Of a stretch of 64,000 nt of DNA, positions 1 to 7,858 are shown piece after piece; position 1 is the stretch's first letter, and every line of letters begins with the position of its first letter. The position numbers and the translations under genes are program-made. The notes beneath the pieces are model-generated. The model saw nothing but the letters and a program-made list of their open reading frames with translations. It was not told the DNA's origin and did not search any database. Source of the stretch: an uncultured Pelagibacteraceae bacterium (GTDB lineage Bacteria; Pseudomonadota; Alphaproteobacteria; Pelagibacterales; Pelagibacteraceae); contig CACENW010000001.1 of the NCBI GenBank assembly GCA_902560805.1, forward strand, positions 124,001 to 188,000, in the 5' to 3' direction.

Positions 1-185
1 CCTTTTGATGAAAAAGCTTGTACTCTTTTTGCTGTACTATAATTTTTACTAAACAATGCTTGTCTACTTTTAACAATCTCTTCAACTGTTAGCTCAGCTT
101 GACTAGATGAGACGAAAAATAGGCTTAAAATTGAGAATAAAATTATTTTAATATATTTTTTAATGTGATTAAATAAATTATGCAT
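1..185 (-). CDS. Exported protein, N-terminal part only (possible cytochrome c')
   Basis: The reading frame is open from an ATG at 183-185 to the window edge (61 codons). It begins with a lysine-bearing n-region, a hydrophobic core near residues 12-27 and a likely signal-peptidase site after SSSQA, so the product is exported. The following stretch with SRQALF is compatible with the first helix of a cytochrome c', and such proteins are often encoded beside cytochrome b561, but no CXXCH motif is inside the window. The start codon lies in the same ATGCAT hexamer as the start of the divergent b561 gene. Function is a guess; the coding call is fairly sure. Confidence 0.55.
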   Translation of the reverse strand, partial: MHNLFNHIKKYIKIILFSILSLFFVSSSQAELTVEEIVKSRQALFSKNYSTAKRVQAFSSK

Positions 186-707
186 GTAACAAATACCCTA
201 ACAGAGTATGGCATTATCTCAAAAGCGTTACATTGGCTCAGCGCAATTATTCTTTTTATACAAATACCTTTAGGTTTTTACCTAGTAGATTTAGATTTTG
301 GTGAACAAAGAATAACTATTGAAGATATTCATGTTACATTAGGTTTAACTGTCTTTTATATAATAATAATAAGGTTAATAAATAATATACTTAATCCAAC
401 TCCAAAATTAGATCCAAGTATTTTTAAAGGACAAAGATTTCTCGCAAAGATGAACCATGTGCTTTTATATATTGCCATTTTAGCAATAACAATTTCAGGA
501 ATATTAAAAAAATTATTCAATGGGGAAACGTTAACAATATTATTTAGAGAAATTCAGATTAATGAAAATTTTGATTTAGCAGATCAGTTTTATGAAATTC
601 ATATTTTTTCAAATTATACCCTTATCGGTTTAATAGCGCTTCATATAACTGCTGTTTTTATTCATAAACTATTTTTTGGGGACAATTTATTAAAAAGAAT
701 TCTTTAA
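180..707 (+). CDS. Cytochrome b561 family membrane protein
   Basis: This 175-residue protein has four hydrophobic segments (about 15-33, 48-66, 91-109 and 148-167) with histidines placed as in bacterial cytochrome b561: in KALHW, DIHVT, KMNHV and ALHIT. The family binds two b hemes in the inner membrane and passes electrons between the quinone pool and periplasmic partners. Length is normal. The only sensible start is the ATG at 180, which overlaps the start of the divergent exported protein. The gene is followed after 2 bases by the convergent DUF4396 gene, with no visible terminator. The substrate or partner cytochrome is not shown by the sequence. Confidence 0.85.
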   Translation: MHVTNTLTEYGIISKALHWLSAIILFIQIPLGFYLVDLDFGEQRITIEDIHVTLGLTVFYIIIIRLINNILNPTPKLDPSIFKGQRFLAKMNHVLLYIAILAITISGILKKLFNGETLTILFREIQINENFDLADQFYEIHIFSNYTLIGLIALHITAVFIHKLFFGDNLLKRIL

Positions 708-709
708 TC

Positions 710-1147
710 TTAATGACAAGCAATTCCAAACTTTTTTAATCTCCAGTAATTATAAGGCCAAGGAGTTAAAAAACCTACAACCAACATTATTGGCACCACC
801 CACCAAGTTAAAATAGCACCTCCAGTCAAAACATAGTCAGTTAAATTCATCATGATTTCCATACTAATCATTGAAATTAAACTCATACCACAAGCAGTTT
901 TGAATGCGTTAACAAAATTAAAATTTTGTGTCATTAAAATTATTGTTTCTAAAATAATACTTGTGATCAATCCGTTAATGATTGCTAAAATCATTATTCC
1001 TAAAACTGGGAAAGAAATTTCAGTTAATTGAAAAAACAATATTGTTCCAAAATCTCCAATCGCACAACCTAGTACACACCAAGCTGTATTTTTTGCGCTT
1101 CTTTTCCAGGTATGTCTGCAAGACCAATGAAATGTAGAGGTATTCAT
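710..1147 (-). CDS. DUF4396 integral membrane protein
   Basis: The 145-residue product resembles DUF4396 proteins: an N-terminal segment with His and Cys residues (FHWSCRHTW, then WCVLGCAIGD) followed by four hydrophobic segments. The conserved Cys/His residues at the membrane edge suggest metal binding or redox, but no function is established for the family. The start at 1147 lies only 22 bases from the divergent metallo-hydrolase start at 1170, so the two genes must share an extremely short promoter region or have promoters that overlap coding sequence. Confidence 0.7.
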   Translation of the reverse strand: MNTSTFHWSCRHTWKRSAKNTAWCVLGCAIGDFGTILFFQLTEISFPVLGIMILAIINGLITSIILETIILMTQNFNFVNAFKTACGMSLISMISMEIMMNLTDYVLTGGAILTWWVVPIMLVVGFLTPWPYNYWRLKKFGIACH

Positions 1148-1169
1148 TATAATTTGATATTAATAATAA

Positions 1170-1853
1170 ATGATTTTTAGGCAAGTTTTCGATAATAAAT
1201 CATCGACTTATACTTATTTAATTGCGTCGGCAAAAGGTCGCGAGGCAGTCATAATTGATCCAGTAATTGAAAATGTTGATAGCTACATCAAATTACTTCA
1301 AGAATTAGATTTAAAACTAGTTAAGGTAATAGATACTCATATTCATGCTGACCATGTAACTGGTGCAAGCAAACTCAAGCAAGCAACAAATTGCTCTACA
1401 CTTATGGGGGAACACACACCTGCTGATGCTGTAGAAATTAAAGTAAAAGACGATGAAATTATTAAAATTGACCAAATAGAAATTAAAGCAATGTATACGC
1501 CGGGTCATACTTCTGACAGTTATAGTTTCTTGATGAATAAGTATTTATTTTCAGGAGATACCCTTTTGATAAATGGAACTGGTAGAACTGATTTTCAAAA
1601 TGGTAGTTCAAAGGATGCTTATAACTCAATCTTTAATAGATTGTTAAAATTACCTGAGGACACCATTTTGTATCCTGGTCATGATTATAATGGAAAAGAA
1701 TCTAGTACAATTGGTAATGAAAAAAAATTTAACCCAAGATTGCAGGTTAAAAATATTGATGAATATGTTGATCTTATGTCAAATCTTAATTTAGCAAAAC
1801 CAAAATTAATAGATATTAATGTAAGTAGAAATATTAAGTTAGGTGCTAACTAA
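1170..1853 (+). CDS. Persulfide dioxygenase-like metallo-beta-lactamase-fold enzyme
   Basis: The 227-residue protein has the metallo-beta-lactamase motif HxHADH (H57, H59, D61, H62), TPGHT, the loop GRTDFQ and a late PGHDY. This combination is typical of the ETHE1/persulfide dioxygenase branch, which uses one iron to oxidise glutathione persulfide to sulfite and glutathione. There is no fused rhodanese domain, although the length leaves about 40 extra C-terminal residues after the catalytic fold. No Shine-Dalgarno is evident. The 3' end overlaps the convergent azlD gene by 8 bases. A glyoxalase II role is less likely because the second metal-site pattern fits ETHE1 better. Confidence 0.75.
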   Translation: MIFRQVFDNKSSTYTYLIASAKGREAVIIDPVIENVDSYIKLLQELDLKLVKVIDTHIHADHVTGASKLKQATNCSTLMGEHTPADAVEIKVKDDEIIKIDQIEIKAMYTPGHTSDSYSFLMNKYLFSGDTLLINGTGRTDFQNGSSKDAYNSIFNRLLKLPEDTILYPGHDYNGKESSTIGNEKKFNPRLQVKNIDEYVDLMSNLNLAKPKLIDINVSRNIKLGAN

Positions 1854-2163
1854 AGACAACGAATATTAAAAACCAATAAGAAACTAATCCAGCTGATATT
1901 GTTGCAATAATATTTTTTGAAAAATAACCTACAAGTACAGCAACTAATGCTCCAAAAATTTTGGGATCATTCATTTCTATAAAAGTTCCAAAATCATTTA
2001 TAAATATTCCTGGAAATATTATTGCTGGGAATACTGCCGAAGGAACATATTCTAGAACTGCTTTAATTTTATCTCCCAACATATCTCTGCTAATTAAAGC
2101 GATCATAGTCATTCTAGTAAAGTAGGTTAATATTCCAGCAAAAATAATTGCAGTAAGTGTCAT
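1846..2163 (-). CDS. azlD: AzlD family branched-chain amino acid export subunit
   Basis: This is a 105-residue, almost wholly hydrophobic protein with about four membrane segments and the TRMTM motif near the N-terminus, typical of AzlD. It overlaps the stop of azlC by 4 bases (ATGA), so translation is coupled. AzlC and AzlD together form a transporter implicated in export of branched-chain amino acids and analogues. It is the last gene of a minus-strand run that begins with the iron-uptake genes. Confidence 0.82.
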   Translation of the reverse strand: MTLTAIIFAGILTYFTRMTMIALISRDMLGDKIKAVLEYVPSAVFPAIIFPGIFINDFGTFIEMNDPKIFGALVAVLVGYFSKNIIATISAGLVSYWFLIFVVFS

Positions 2164-2846
2164 TTTTTTAACCTCAATAATAAAGCAGCCACAAATAAAG
2201 CAATTATTGGTGAAATAATTATGTATGATTTAAATGGAGCATCAAAAAATAATAAAGAGCTTAAGCCACAAGTAATCATAACAATTACATGATCTAATTT
2301 TTTTAAATCCTGAACAACAATTGCTATAAACGTTAGAGGAATTGCAAATTTCAATCCCAGCTCTTCTGGAACAAATGATCCTAAAACAATTCCTGATAAA
2401 GTTGCTATCTGCCAACAAACCCACATTGTGCAACCTGTGCCAATTAAATGATAATGTAAAAATTCCTCATTTCTATTTTTTTTGAAAAATTTATTAGACT
2501 CGGCAAATCCTTGATCCACAACAACATAAGAAATTAATAATTTTTTAATGAAAGATAATTTTTCTAAATATTCAGATAACACCGCTCCATATAATAAATG
2601 TCGAGAATTTATAATTCCAACAGAGGCAACTGCAACTAAACTAGATGCACCACCTGACAACAACTGTAAAAAAACTATTTGTGAAGCACCTCCAAAAATT
2701 ATGATAGACATTGCATAAACCAAATATGGATCAAATCCAAGTTCGACACCAATTGCTCCACAAATTATTCCAAATGGAATTACTGAAAGCATATGTGGAG
2801 AAATATCCAACATCCCTCTAGTAAATAATTGTTTTTTGGTAAGCAT
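2160..2846 (-). CDS. azlC: AzlC family permease
   Basis: The 228-residue protein has five to six membrane segments and family motifs: GMLDISPHMLSVIPFGIICG near the N-terminus, then FGGASQIVFLQL and SRHLLYGA. It is the large subunit of the AzlCD exporter for branched-chain amino acids. The gene begins 12 bases after the iron ABC ATPase stop, so it is probably co-transcribed with iron uptake. That pairing has no obvious biochemical logic and may reflect only genome packing. Confidence 0.85.
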   Translation of the reverse strand: MLTKKQLFTRGMLDISPHMLSVIPFGIICGAIGVELGFDPYLVYAMSIIIFGGASQIVFLQLLSGGASSLVAVASVGIINSRHLLYGAVLSEYLEKLSFIKKLLISYVVVDQGFAESNKFFKKNRNEEFLHYHLIGTGCTMWVCWQIATLSGIVLGSFVPEELGLKFAIPLTFIAIVVQDLKKLDHVIVMITCGLSSLLFFDAPFKSYIIISPIIALFVAALLLRLKK

Positions 2847-2858
2847 TTGCTTGTTTTA

Positions 2859-3920
2859 TTAAAAACAAACTATGTGATCAATATTAATCGGTCTTTTAAT
2901 TCCAAACTTTTCATCAGCTTCATGTTGGTGTTCATGATGAGAATGAACAAAAACTGGTATTAATAATTCGCTATTAGTTTTCAAAGTATAAATAAAGTTT
3001 GTTCCTCTAAATTTTCTATCAACTACTTCAAGTTTTAGATTGCTTTTGTCATCATGCTCTAGGTCTTCTGGCTGTAATAATAATTGTACATTAGAACCTT
3101 TAGGATAATGCTTAATAAAATTTCCTTTAATTGTTCCAAGATCTTCATTTTCTAATGAATTTTCACCTGTTACTTTTGCTGGAATTAAAATTCCACGATT
3201 TAAAAAATTTACTACTTCGACAGAATTTGGAAAGTGATAAACGTTGTATGGGTCATCAAACTGTTTAATTTGACTATCTAATATAATTGCACATTTGGTA
3301 CCAAGATAAAAAGCTTCGTAAGAGTCGTGTGTAACGATTATTGTAGTAATCTTTAATTTACTTAAAATTTTTTTTAATTTTACTTGAATTTCCTCTTTAA
3401 AGCTTTGATCAACATTGGATAATGGTTCATCTAATAGTAAAAGGTCAGGCTGTGTTAATAGAGATCTTGCAAGTGAAGCTCTTTGCGCCTCTCCTGCGCT
3501 AATTTCATGTGGATATTTTGGTAATATTTTTTCTATATCAAGGAAATCTATTATTTCTTTAAAACTAAGCTTTTTCTTTCTTTTACCTTTGTTTCTCTCA
3601 GCACCTAATAAAATATTTTTTTCAACTGTGTAATGAGGAAACAAACTGTTGTCCTGAAAAGCTAAAGATATGTTTCTATCTTCAGGTTCTACGATTTGAT
3701 CTTTAGATGATAGCAATTTACCATTTAGTTTAATTGAACCTTTATCAATTTTTTCTAAACCAGCTATAGTTCTAAGTATTGTAGTTTTGCCAATTCCAGA
3801 TGGACCAAGAATACACAAAGTATCCCCTTCGTTTTCAATCGAAAAAGATGCATTTTTGACTTTAATCTTTCCGCCTATAGTGAAATCAACATTTTTAATC
3901 TCTAAAAAACTATCGCTCAT
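2859..3920 (-). CDS. fbpC: Fe(3+) ABC transporter ATP-binding protein
   Basis: The 353-residue protein carries a Walker A (GPSGIGKTT), a signature loop (SAGEAQRASLARSLL), a Walker B ending in DEP and a switch histidine (VTHDS), followed by a C-terminal TOBE-type domain from about residue 240. It powers ferric iron import through the fused permease encoded just upstream, whose stop codon it overlaps by 11 bases. An H-rich patch (H326-H333, five histidines in eight residues) sits in the C-terminal domain and could bind metal. Length and order match FbpC/FutC. Confidence 0.9.
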   Translation of the reverse strand: MSDSFLEIKNVDFTIGGKIKVKNASFSIENEGDTLCILGPSGIGKTTILRTIAGLEKIDKGSIKLNGKLLSSKDQIVEPEDRNISLAFQDNSLFPHYTVEKNILLGAERNKGKRKKKLSFKEIIDFLDIEKILPKYPHEISAGEAQRASLARSLLTQPDLLLLDEPLSNVDQSFKEEIQVKLKKILSKLKITTIIVTHDSYEAFYLGTKCAIILDSQIKQFDDPYNVYHFPNSVEVVNFLNRGILIPAKVTGENSLENEDLGTIKGNFIKHYPKGSNVQLLLQPEDLEHDDKSNLKLEVVDRKFRGTNFIYTLKTNSELLIPVFVHSHHEHQHEADEKFGIKRPINIDHIVCF

Positions 3921-5538
3921 TTTCCCTCAATATATATTTAGATGTAAGCATTATAAATAGAGTTGCAATCAAAATTAAAAATAGTGAAGGAACAGCTGCG
4001 GCTTCTAATAAGTCCTCTGAAGCAGATATATAAGCAGTTGTTGCAAATGTTTCAAAATTAAAAGGTCTTAAAATCAAAGTGATTGGCAGCTCTCTTATTA
4101 TTTCTAAAGAAATTAGTATTCCAACAAATAAAAGAGAATTTCTTAAGAAAGGTACATGAATATTCATAAAAGTTTTCTTTTTCGAATAACCAAGTAAATA
4201 TGAACTTTCATCAACAGAAATATTAATTTTTTCATAACCAGATTTTATTCCATTAAAAGCCAAAGAATAGAATCTTACAAAATAAACTAGAACAAGTCCT
4301 AGAATAGAACCAATAAATATTTTTTTAATAGAAAAAAATCCAAGTGCTTTTACAACATTATCATCAAACCAAGCAATAAAAGTTATAAATGCAACTGCTA
4401 AAATTACTCCTGGAATTGCGTAACCAGAAATTGATAATGTAGATAAAGCATTTAAGGTTTTATTTTTAGAAACTCTATTTCCATAATTAGAAATTAAAGA
4501 AAAAATTATTAAAACTAAGCTTGATAATAACACCAGGTAAAGAGTGTTTAATGTTAAAGTTACTACTGGAATATCAAAAAGATTTTCTGGAAATTTTAAG
4601 GTCCAATAAAGCATTTGACTTAGTGGAAATAAAAAACTTAAGAAAAAAACTATGAAACAAATTGAGAATGCAAAAAATGCTTTAGTTCCTGATAGTTGAA
4701 TTTTTTCTTTTTGTTTAAATCCTCCTTTAGTATTGGCGTGATACCTTGCTTTCTTTCTAGATAAATTTTCTAAAATAAATATTGCAAATATAAATAATAG
4801 AAGAAAAAAAGATATCCTGTTTGAGAAAGCTAAGTCATCGAATGTTATCCAAGAATTATAAATACCTGTTGTTAAAGTATTTATAGAAAAAAAATCAACT
4901 GCACCAAATTCAGCTAAAGTTTCCATTGCAACTAGAGAAAGACCTGCAACAATTGCTGGTCTTGCAGCTGGTAAAATTAATGAATAGAAGGATTTTGCTT
5001 TTGAAAATCCTAAATTTCTACCTAGATCAATTAAATTTTGAGATTGATACAAGAATGATGCTCTTGAAAGAATATAAACATAAGCAAATAAGGAAAAAGA
5101 TAACGAAAGTACAGCACCTACTAAACCATCAAATTTTGGAATATTTTGATTATAATTTGCCTCTCCAAATAGATTTTTCAATAAAGAATACAAAGTACCA
5201 TAATTCTCAAAGAAAGCTGTCAATGAATATGCATAAATATAAGGTGGTACAGCAAAAGATAAGATAAGAGCCCATTTAAAAAAATCACTAAATGGAAATT
5301 TGTAAAAAGAAACTAGGTAAGCAGTAGTAGTTCCAATTAAAAAAGTTAAAACTAAAACGCAAATAAGTAAAATTAATGAATTTAAAATGTACTCAAACAA
5401 AAAGGTATCTTTTAATATTTGATAATAATTTGAAGTATCCTCAAAAAAACTAGTAAATACAGTAACGATTGGTATAGCTACAAAGATTGATACTAATAAC
5501 GAACTTAAAAACCAAAAATTAATTTTTTTTAAATACAC
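3910..5538 (-). CDS. fbpB: Fe(3+) ABC transporter permease, fused double domain
   Basis: The 542-residue protein has about twelve membrane segments in two similar halves, each with an ABC permease coupling loop (around residues 175-195 and 450-470). This is the usual FbpB/FutB arrangement for ferric iron import. Translation appears to start at a GTG (5536-5538), with an AAGGG Shine-Dalgarno 5-6 bases upstream. The 75-base gap before it holds a strong hairpin whose loop can pair with that Shine-Dalgarno (see 5540-5603). The gene overlaps the ATPase gene by 11 bases. Confidence 0.9.
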   Translation of the reverse strand: MYLKKINFWFLSSLLVSIFVAIPIVTVFTSFFEDTSNYYQILKDTFLFEYILNSLILLICVLVLTFLIGTTTAYLVSFYKFPFSDFFKWALILSFAVPPYIYAYSLTAFFENYGTLYSLLKNLFGEANYNQNIPKFDGLVGAVLSLSFSLFAYVYILSRASFLYQSQNLIDLGRNLGFSKAKSFYSLILPAARPAIVAGLSLVAMETLAEFGAVDFFSINTLTTGIYNSWITFDDLAFSNRISFFLLLFIFAIFILENLSRKKARYHANTKGGFKQKEKIQLSGTKAFFAFSICFIVFFLSFLFPLSQMLYWTLKFPENLFDIPVVTLTLNTLYLVLLSSLVLIIFSLISNYGNRVSKNKTLNALSTLSISGYAIPGVILAVAFITFIAWFDDNVVKALGFFSIKKIFIGSILGLVLVYFVRFYSLAFNGIKSGYEKINISVDESSYLLGYSKKKTFMNIHVPFLRNSLLFVGILISLEIIRELPITLILRPFNFETFATTAYISASEDLLEAAAVPSLFLILIATLFIMLTSKYILRENER

Positions 5539-5539
5539 T

Positions 5540-5603
5540 TTTACCCTTTTGTTTCAGCGAACATAATCAATAGTAGGGTAAATAACTATTGAGTTATGTT
5601 CAC
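5540..5603 (-). promoter_or_regulatory. Hairpin whose loop is complementary to the fbpB ribosome binding site (possible pseudoknot)
   Basis: Arms 5557-5574 and 5585-5603 form 16 Watson-Crick pairs interrupted by one bulged base (5593), plus one more pair beyond a mismatch. The 10-base loop is 5575-5584. Plus-strand AGGGTAAA in the loop (5575-5582) is the exact complement of TTTACCCT at 5540-5547, which on the minus-strand RNA contains the fbpB Shine-Dalgarno. There is no U-tract 3' of the hairpin on the RNA, so it is not a classic terminator. It could be a translation-control pseudoknot, or a stabilising or processing hairpin between binding-protein and permease segments. Confidence 0.55.
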
Positions 5604-5613
5604 TTTTTGAAAA

Positions 5614-5808
5614 TCAACTTTTTAAATCAAAAACATTAATGACATGATCAATATCATTTTTTTTGATTTCAGATAATTTTCTATTATTTATCTTTCTTTT
5701 AATTCTTTTACACTCTGACAAACACGGTTCACATGTTATCTGACCCTCAAGTGAATCGTCTTTTACAGAAGAATTATATAAATTAAAATCAAATAAATTT
5801 TTTTTCAC
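5614..5808 (-). CDS. Small cysteine-motif protein of the iron operon, unknown
   Basis: This 64-residue protein starts at GTG (5806-5808) behind a strong AAGGGG site that begins in the stop region of the binding-protein gene, 7 bases away. It contains CEPCLSEC (three Cys in eight residues) in the middle and a basic stretch after it, with no signal peptide or membrane segment. The position between the iron-binding protein and the permease suggests a cytoplasmic metal-binding or redox role, but no family is recognised. The good ribosome site and conserved-looking motif support real coding. Confidence 0.65.
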   Translation of the reverse strand: MKKNLFDFNLYNSSVKDDSLEGQITCEPCLSECKRIKRKINNRKLSEIKKNDIDHVINVFDLKS

Positions 5809-5815
5809 TTTCCCC

Positions 5816-6844
5816 TTACTTCCATCCAGCAGAAGTCATTACCTCTAATGCTGCTGCTTGATTTTTTCCGTAACTTGAAACTTTAGTTGTTAGATCTTGT
5901 TTAAAATCTAATCCTAAATTGTTTACTACCAATGGACTAGGTGATACCCCTGCAATCATCGGAAATTCAAAAGTATTATTTGTGAAATGTTCCTGAGCCT
6001 CTGGTGACAACAAGAAGTCTACTAGTGCAATTGCATTTGCTTTATTGGGTGCTCCTTTTATTAAAGCGGCACAACTAATATTCATGTGTGTTCCTCTATC
6101 ATTTTGATTAGGAAAAAATGCTTTAACTTTTTTAGCGGCCGCTTGTTGTTCTGCTCCTTTATTACCAGATAGCATAAGTGCTAGGTAATAAGTGTTTGCT
6201 ACAGCAATATCAGCTTCTCCAGCTGCAACTGCCATAATTTGAGCCCTGTCGTTTCCTTTTGGTGTTCTTGCCATATTTGCAACAACTCCTTTAGACCATT
6301 CAGCAGCAGCCTTCTTTCCATTGTTTTCAATTAATGAAGCCACAAGAGATTTGTTATAAATGTTGCTTGATTTTCTAATTACTAATCTGCCTTTCCATTT
6401 TGGATCGGCTAGACCTTCATATGTAAGACCTGATAATTCAGCACCACTTACTCGTTCTGGCGAATAGTAGATTATTCTTGCTCTTTTAGCTACTCCTACC
6501 CAGTGTGTAGTTCTAAAATTTTTTGGAACAGAAGATTTAATTGTTGGAGACACCAAACCACTTTGTGTCATTCCTTTAGCTTTGAAAGCTCCGCATCTTC
6601 CAGCATCAGCAGTAATATAAAGATCAGCAGAAGAGTCAGATCCTTCTTCAATCATTCTTTTTTCTAATGCACCAGCCTTTCCATTAATCAGATTTACTTT
6701 AATTCCAGTTTTGTTGGTAAATTTGCTATATAGCTCATTATCTGCTTTGTAATGTCTAGCATTGAAGATGTTTACTTCATTTGCGATCGCAAAAGATGAG
6801 ACTACTAAAGAAACAAATAAACTTATTATTGTTACTTTTTTCAT
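5816..6844 (-). CDS. fbpA: Fe(3+) ABC transporter substrate-binding protein
   Basis: The 342-residue protein has a signal peptide (KK, hydrophobic core, cleavage near AIA at residues 19-21), then FNARHYKAD typical of class II iron-binding proteins. NTYY around residue 220 matches the paired tyrosines that ligate ferric iron in FbpA/FutA. It delivers Fe(3+) in the periplasm to the FbpBC transporter encoded downstream. An AAAGGAT site precedes the ATG, and two Fur-box-like palindromes lie 35-71 bases upstream, so iron-repressed expression is likely. Confidence 0.92.
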   Translation of the reverse strand: MKKVTIISLFVSLVVSSFAIANEVNIFNARHYKADNELYSKFTNKTGIKVNLINGKAGALEKRMIEEGSDSSADLYITADAGRCGAFKAKGMTQSGLVSPTIKSSVPKNFRTTHWVGVAKRARIIYYSPERVSGAELSGLTYEGLADPKWKGRLVIRKSSNIYNKSLVASLIENNGKKAAAEWSKGVVANMARTPKGNDRAQIMAVAAGEADIAVANTYYLALMLSGNKGAEQQAAAKKVKAFFPNQNDRGTHMNISCAALIKGAPNKANAIALVDFLLSPEAQEHFTNNTFEFPMIAGVSPSPLVVNNLGLDFKQDLTTKVSSYGKNQAAALEVMTSAGWK

Positions 6845-6878
6845 TATATCCTTTTCTTTACCCTAATTAGTTTGCGAA

Positions 6879-6893
6879 TGAGAATTATTCTCA
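6879..6893 (-). promoter_or_regulatory. Fur-box-like operator 1
   Basis: TGAGAATTATTCTCA is a perfect 7-1-7 palindrome, matching the well-known Fur consensus pattern in spacing and sequence. It lies 35 bases upstream of the iron-binding protein start. Position and sequence together suggest iron-dependent repression by a Fur-family protein. Confidence 0.75.
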
Positions 6894-6894
6894 A

Positions 6895-6915
6895 TGCGAA
6901 TGATTATCAATCGCA
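6895..6915 (-). promoter_or_regulatory. Fur-box-like operator 2
   Basis: A 21-base near-palindrome (TGCGAATGATTATCAATCGCA) in which only one symmetric pair fails to match. Its centre TGATTATCA resembles half of a Fur box. It starts 1 base after operator 1, so the centres are 19 bases apart, about two helical turns, which would allow two dimers on the same face. Confidence 0.6.
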
Positions 6916-6970
6916 TAAATTGACGCATATTTCTATAAATTTTTTTTATATTACTAAATGTAGGAAATTT

Positions 6971-7858
6971 TTATTTCCAGTCGCCGATTTTGCTAAATAA
7001 GAAATTCCTAAACGCTTGAACTCTAGCAGTATTCTTTAAAGATTGAGGATAAACAAAGTGAGCTTCTGTTATAGGCCCTTCTACTTTCGGAAGTACTTTA
7101 ATTACTTTGTTCGAATTTATTACTAAATATTCAGGAAGTGCAGCCAATCCTACTCCAGACTCTACAGCTAACAAGAGCCCCATTACACTATTTACCTTCA
7201 TGATTGATTTTCTTTTTTTACCATCATGCATGCCAATTTTTAATGCCCAATCTGGATTATAAACTGGAGAAGGTGCCCCTTTTCCAAATGAAATAAATTT
7301 ATGTTTGTTTAAATCATTTATTGTCTTCGGCATTCCATTTTTTTCTAAGTACTTATTTGATCCATAAATATAGTATTTGATATCAACTAGCTTTTTTTGA
7401 ATATAATTAAGCTGTTTTGGTCTTCTCATGAAAATTCCAATATCAGCTTGCCTTGTACTTAAATCTAATTCTTTATCATCAAAAACTAATTCGATCTCAA
7501 TCTCTGGATTAAGTCTCATAAATTCTTGAATTCTAGGCGTTAACCAGTGAGTACCAAAACTTCTTACTGTTGTTATAGTTAATTTTCCTGTTGGTTTATT
7601 CTTCTGATCACCTAGAGAAGTTTCGACTTCTTTTAATTTACTTATAACTTCATGTGCAGTTTTAAAAACATACTCTCCATTTTCTGTAAGCGTTAATCCT
7701 CTTGCGTGTCTTTCAAAGAGCTGTACTTTTAAATCTTGCTCAAGGGACTGTATCTGTCTACTGATTGCAGATTGGCTAAGGTTTAAATTTACAGTAGCAT
7801 TTGTAAAGCTTCCAGCTTCTGCGACTGCATGAAAAATTTTTAATTTATCCCAATCCAT
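6971..7858 (-). CDS. LysR family transcriptional regulator
   Basis: The 295-residue protein has an N-terminal winged helix-turn-helix (about residues 1-60, with FHAVAEAGSFTNA and SQSAISRQI) and a LysR substrate-binding domain thereafter. Its start overlaps the stop of the acrylyl-CoA reductase gene by one base (TAATG), so the two are co-translated. This suggests, but does not prove, that it regulates that gene or responds to a related metabolite. The effector is unknown. Confidence 0.9.
   Translation of the reverse strand: MDWDKLKIFHAVAEAGSFTNATVNLNLSQSAISRQIQSLEQDLKVQLFERHARGLTLTENGEYVFKTAHEVISKLKEVETSLGDQKNKPTGKLTITTVRSFGTHWLTPRIQEFMRLNPEIEIELVFDDKELDLSTRQADIGIFMRRPKQLNYIQKKLVDIKYYIYGSNKYLEKNGMPKTINDLNKHKFISFGKGAPSPVYNPDWALKIGMHDGKKRKSIMKVNSVMGLLLAVESGVGLAALPEYLVINSNKVIKVLPKVEGPITEAHFVYPQSLKNTARVQAFRNFLFSKIGDWK

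Noticed and set aside
4926-5267. Open frame of 113 codons on the plus strand inside the iron permease gene
   Set aside because: It lies entirely antisense to a well-supported permease, its translation lacks any family pattern, and such shadows are common in AT-rich DNA.
6963-6978. Hairpin GGAAAT...ATTTCC overlapping the LysR stop codon
   Set aside because: Short AU-rich stem with no T-run after it; not a credible terminator.
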